A stretch of DNA of 64,000 bases from an uncultured Oscillibacter sp. (lineage in GTDB: Bacteria > Bacillota > Clostridia > Oscillospirales > Oscillospiraceae), in NCBI GenBank assembly GCA_934574045.1, contig CAKTMK010000002.1:46988-110987 (forward strand), given 5' to 3'. The notes beneath the pieces are model-generated. The model ran no database searches. It saw nothing but the letters and a program-made list of their open reading frames with translations, and was not told where the DNA came from. A program made the translations under genes and the position numbers. Positions 62,021-64,000 of this stretch are shown here, piece after piece (position 1 is the first letter of the stretch; each line of letters opens with the position of its first letter).

Positions 62021-63013
62021 ATGCGCCGGGCGCTGGCGGCGGCTGGGGCCGCGGTCCTGCTTCTCTCCGGCTGCGCGGCGGAGCGGGAGCCGCCCTCCGG
62101 GCTTTACTACGAGGCCACCGGCGTCGCGCCGGACACGGCTCTGCTGACGGTGAACGGGCGGGAGGTCCCCGCGTCGCGCTACTTTTACTGGCTGGCGGCG
62201 GACTGCGGGTATCTCGCCCAGCAGGCCGGGGGCGAACCGGACTGGTCTGCGGACGCGGGCGGCCTGACGCTGGACAGCTATGTAAAGGATCAGGCCCTGT
62301 CAGCCGCCGTGTTCTGCGCGGTGATCGAGGAGCAGGCCCAGCTCTGCGGCTGCGTCCTCACCGCCGCGGATCTGGCGGCCATGGACCGGGACTGGGCCGC
62401 GCAGGTCCGGGACGCGGGCGGCGAGGATGCCTATCTGGCTCTGCTGGACCGTCAGGGGCTGAACGCGGCGGACGCGCAGCTCTTTTCCGCGGACTACTAT
62501 CTCTATGAGCGCCTGTGCGCGATGGCGGTGAGCGGCGAGGGGCCGCTGGCCCCGGCGGACGGCGAGGTGGATGCCTACGCCCGGAAAGCGGGGCTTTACA
62601 GCGCGGACGTGCTGACCTTTTCCAGCTCAGATGCTGCGCAGACTGCGCTGGAGCGGCTGGAAAGCGATCCCGCCTGTCAGCTGTCCGCTTACGGCGGCTG
62701 CGCCTATGCGCGCGTCACCGCCGCGCCGGGGGACGGGACGCTTTCACCTGCGGCGGAGGACGCCCTCTCCGCGCTGGAGCCGAATCAATGGAGCCGCCCG
62801 GTGGAGACGGAGGAGGGCGCGTCCCTGCTCCGCCGGACGGAGCTGGACGGCAAAGCAGCGGCGGAGCTGTGGTTCGGCGATCAGCTGCGGGAGCTGGCCG
62901 CATCGGCCCGGGTGACCTGCTCGGAGGAATACAGCCGCTTCACCGCCGCCTCGTTTTACAGCGGTCTGCGCACCGCGCGGGCCGAAAAAGGGCCGTCCCG
63001 CCCCATTTCCTGA
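62021..63013 (+). CDS. Foldase-like lipoprotein (PrsA/SurA-type, degenerate PPIase)
   Basis: 330 residues with lipoprotein signal (LLLSGC, Cys18). The layout follows PrsA/SurA: an N-terminal helical part starting LLTVNGREVPASRYFYWLA (the typical 'VNG..I....' opening), long helices, and a C-terminal region where a parvulin PPIase would lie (ADVLTFSSSDAAQTALERL, LSALEPNQWSRPVETEEG). The parvulin motifs are weak, so isomerase activity is doubtful; a chaperone role outside the membrane is a better guess. Start behind AAAGGAG; downstream of lepB, which fits a protein-export unit. A strong terminator follows. Confidence 0.72.
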   Translation: MRRALAAAGAAVLLLSGCAAEREPPSGLYYEATGVAPDTALLTVNGREVPASRYFYWLAADCGYLAQQAGGEPDWSADAGGLTLDSYVKDQALSAAVFCAVIEEQAQLCGCVLTAADLAAMDRDWAAQVRDAGGEDAYLALLDRQGLNAADAQLFSADYYLYERLCAMAVSGEGPLAPADGEVDAYARKAGLYSADVLTFSSSDAAQTALERLESDPACQLSAYGGCAYARVTAAPGDGTLSPAAEDALSALEPNQWSRPVETEEGASLLRRTELDGKAAAELWFGDQLRELAASARVTCSEEYSRFTAASFYSGLRTARAEKGPSRPIS

Positions 63014-63042
63014 AAGAAAGCCTGCATTTTCTGCATCGGCAC

Positions 63043-63083
63043 GCCGTCGTTTTCGTCAAGGTGACGAAAACGACGGCGGTTTT
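63043..63083 (+). terminator. Intrinsic terminator of the mfd-lepB-foldase unit
   Basis: Perfect 16-bp stem GCCGTCGTTTTCGTCA / TGACGAAAACGACGGC, loop AGG, followed by GGTTTTG. Confidence 0.85.
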
Positions 63084-63099
63084 GTCAAAGATTTAACAA
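63082..63099. promoter_or_regulatory. Candidate Rex operator, upstream
   Basis: TTGTCAA-AGAT-TTAACAA fits the Rex consensus TTGTTAA-N4-TTAACAA with one mismatch in 14 fixed positions; 27 bp upstream of the -35. Confidence 0.6.
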
Positions 63100-63125
63100 A
63101 TTTTTCATGCATCCGTTTTTCCCCA

Positions 63126-63154
63126 TTGACGCGGGCAGAAAACGCTCCTATAAT
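63126..63154 (+). promoter_or_regulatory. Thiolase promoter
   Basis: -35 TTGACG, 17-bp spacer, -10 TATAAT; leader of about 160 nt to the start codon. Confidence 0.8.
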
Positions 63155-63185
63155 GAACTTGTCGGCGGAAAGGTGCCGTGCGTAT

Positions 63186-63203
63186 TTGTCAAAAATTTAG
63201 CAA
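63186..63203. promoter_or_regulatory. Candidate Rex operator, downstream of the promoter
   Basis: TTGTCAA-AAAT-TTAGCAA, two mismatches to TTGTTAA-N4-TTAACAA, located about 25 bp after the expected transcription start; its centre is 104 bp from the upstream box. Confidence 0.5.
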
Positions 63204-63323
63204 TTATGTCAGGCTTTTGTCAATGCGTTCTTTTCCTTGCGCCGCAGCGCTTTGCCGTATTCCCACGCGGGCCGGTTCCCGGCCGGCGTACAGCGAACAA
63301 TCTTATAAAAATGGAGGAACATC

Positions 63324-64000
63324 ATGAAAGATCTTTATGTCGTGAATTGCTGCAGAACGGCCATTGGCTCCTTCGGCGGCTCCCTGAAGAACACCCCCGC
63401 CGCCGAGATGGGCGCGATCGTGGTGAAGGAAGCGCTCAACCGCGCCGGCGTAAAGCCCGAGAACGTGGATGAGGTCATGTTCGGCTGCGTGCTGACCGCC
63501 GCTCAGGGCCAGAACGTCGCCCGTCAGGTGGCCGTGAAGGCCGGCATCCCCTATGCGGTCCCCGCCTATACCGTGGGCATGGTCTGCGGTTCCGGCATGA
63601 AGTCTCTGATCGAGGGCGCCCGCTCCATCCTCGCCGGCGACGCCGACGTGATCGTCTGCGGCGGCACCGAGAACATGAGCGCCGCTCCCTTTGCCGCTCC
63701 CGACGCCCGCTGGGGCGCCCGCATGGGCGACAAGAAGCTGGTGGACACCATGATTAAGGACGGCCTGTGGGACGCTTTCAACAACTATCACATGGGCACC
63801 ACCGCTGAGAACATCTGCGACATCTGGGGCATCACCCGTCAGGAACTGGACGAGTTCGCCGCTTCCTCTCAGCAGAAGACCGAGGCCGCTCAGGCCGCCG
63901 GCAAGTTCGACGACGAGATCGTTCCCGTCCCCGTGAAGGTCAAGAAGGAGATCGTCGAGTTCAAGAAGGACGAGTTCCCCCGCGCCGGCACCACGGTCGC
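63324..64000 (+). CDS. thlA: Acetyl-CoA acetyltransferase (thiolase), 3' end outside window
   Basis: Condenses two acetyl-CoA to acetoacetyl-CoA, the entry to butyrate/butanol formation in Clostridia. 225 codons are visible: VVNCCRTAIGSFGGSLKNTP at the start, GCVLTAAQGQNVARQVAVKAG cut at the family block, nucleophile Cys88 in GMVCGSGMKSLIEG and CGGTENMSAAPF. Start ATG 63324 behind GGAGGAAC. The C-terminal catalytic His and Cys lie beyond the window. The flanking Rex-like boxes point to NADH/NAD-dependent control. Confidence 0.93.
   Translation, partial: MKDLYVVNCCRTAIGSFGGSLKNTPAAEMGAIVVKEALNRAGVKPENVDEVMFGCVLTAAQGQNVARQVAVKAGIPYAVPAYTVGMVCGSGMKSLIEGARSILAGDADVIVCGGTENMSAAPFAAPDARWGARMGDKKLVDTMIKDGLWDAFNNYHMGTTAENICDIWGITRQELDEFAASSQQKTEAAQAAGKFDDEIVPVPVKVKKEIVEFKKDEFPRAGTTV

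Overview
The window looks like chromosome of a G+C-rich (roughly two thirds by eye), spore-forming, low-oxygen Firmicute of the Oscillospirales type (the Oscillibacter / Flavonifractor / Lawsonibacter neighbourhood). Signs of this are AGGAGG-type ribosome sites, a type III glutamine synthetase, a T-box leader, a thiolase flanked by Rex-like boxes, SLH-domain surface protein, an M23 protein resembling SpoIIQ with a sigma-F-like promoter, and a TM1266 [FeFe]-hydrogenase-linked protein. The species assignment is inference; no rRNA is present.

Layout. 1-5.6 kb: a histidine phosphatase/acetyltransferase fusion (cut by the left edge), a tiny membrane protein, an ABC importer led by a TM1266-family gene behind a structured leader with a terminator, and malQ. 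5.8-13.9 kb: a tightly coupled five-gene minus-strand operon (MBL-fold hydrolase, GAF/HD-GYP, secreted FecR/beta-helix protein, CHASE2 adenylate cyclase, NHL-SLH surface protein) that I regard as the most interesting system here. 14-22.1 kb: a complete arginine operon argGHCJBDF with candidate ArgR boxes at its promoter. 22.3-31.1 kb: nucleoside/methylthioribose salvage genes, a nitroreductase, a chemoreceptor, a zincin, Tex and a DUF1846 protein. 31.4-38.4 kb (plus strand): purA, purB, then an asparagine T-box controlling asnB and a type III glutamine synthetase. 38.5-45.4 kb: tRNA-Pro, a lipoprotein, a truncated ATC hydrolase, a sodium symporter and a C-terminal fragment of hybrid-cluster protein (the last two in a compositionally foreign patch), a flavodoxin and a YesM/YesN-type two-component system. 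45.6-54.5 kb: prfB, a MATE pump, patatin, SpoIIQ-like peptidase, the glycolytic set pgk-tpiA-gpmI and trmL. 54.9-64 kb: a housekeeping run (GlmU-like acetyltransferase, prs, pth, mfd, lepB, a foldase-like lipoprotein) and the start of a thiolase gene.

How the parts fit together: the window is rich in amino-acid and purine metabolism (Arg, Asn, Gln, AMP, PRPP) with RNA-level control (T-box, probable riboswitch) and redox control (Rex-like boxes). Against that background two things stand out: the cAMP / cyclic-dinucleotide type signalling operon, and the patch at about 40.6-42.6 kb, whose CCWGG content is over ten times that of its neighbours and which abuts two truncated genes.
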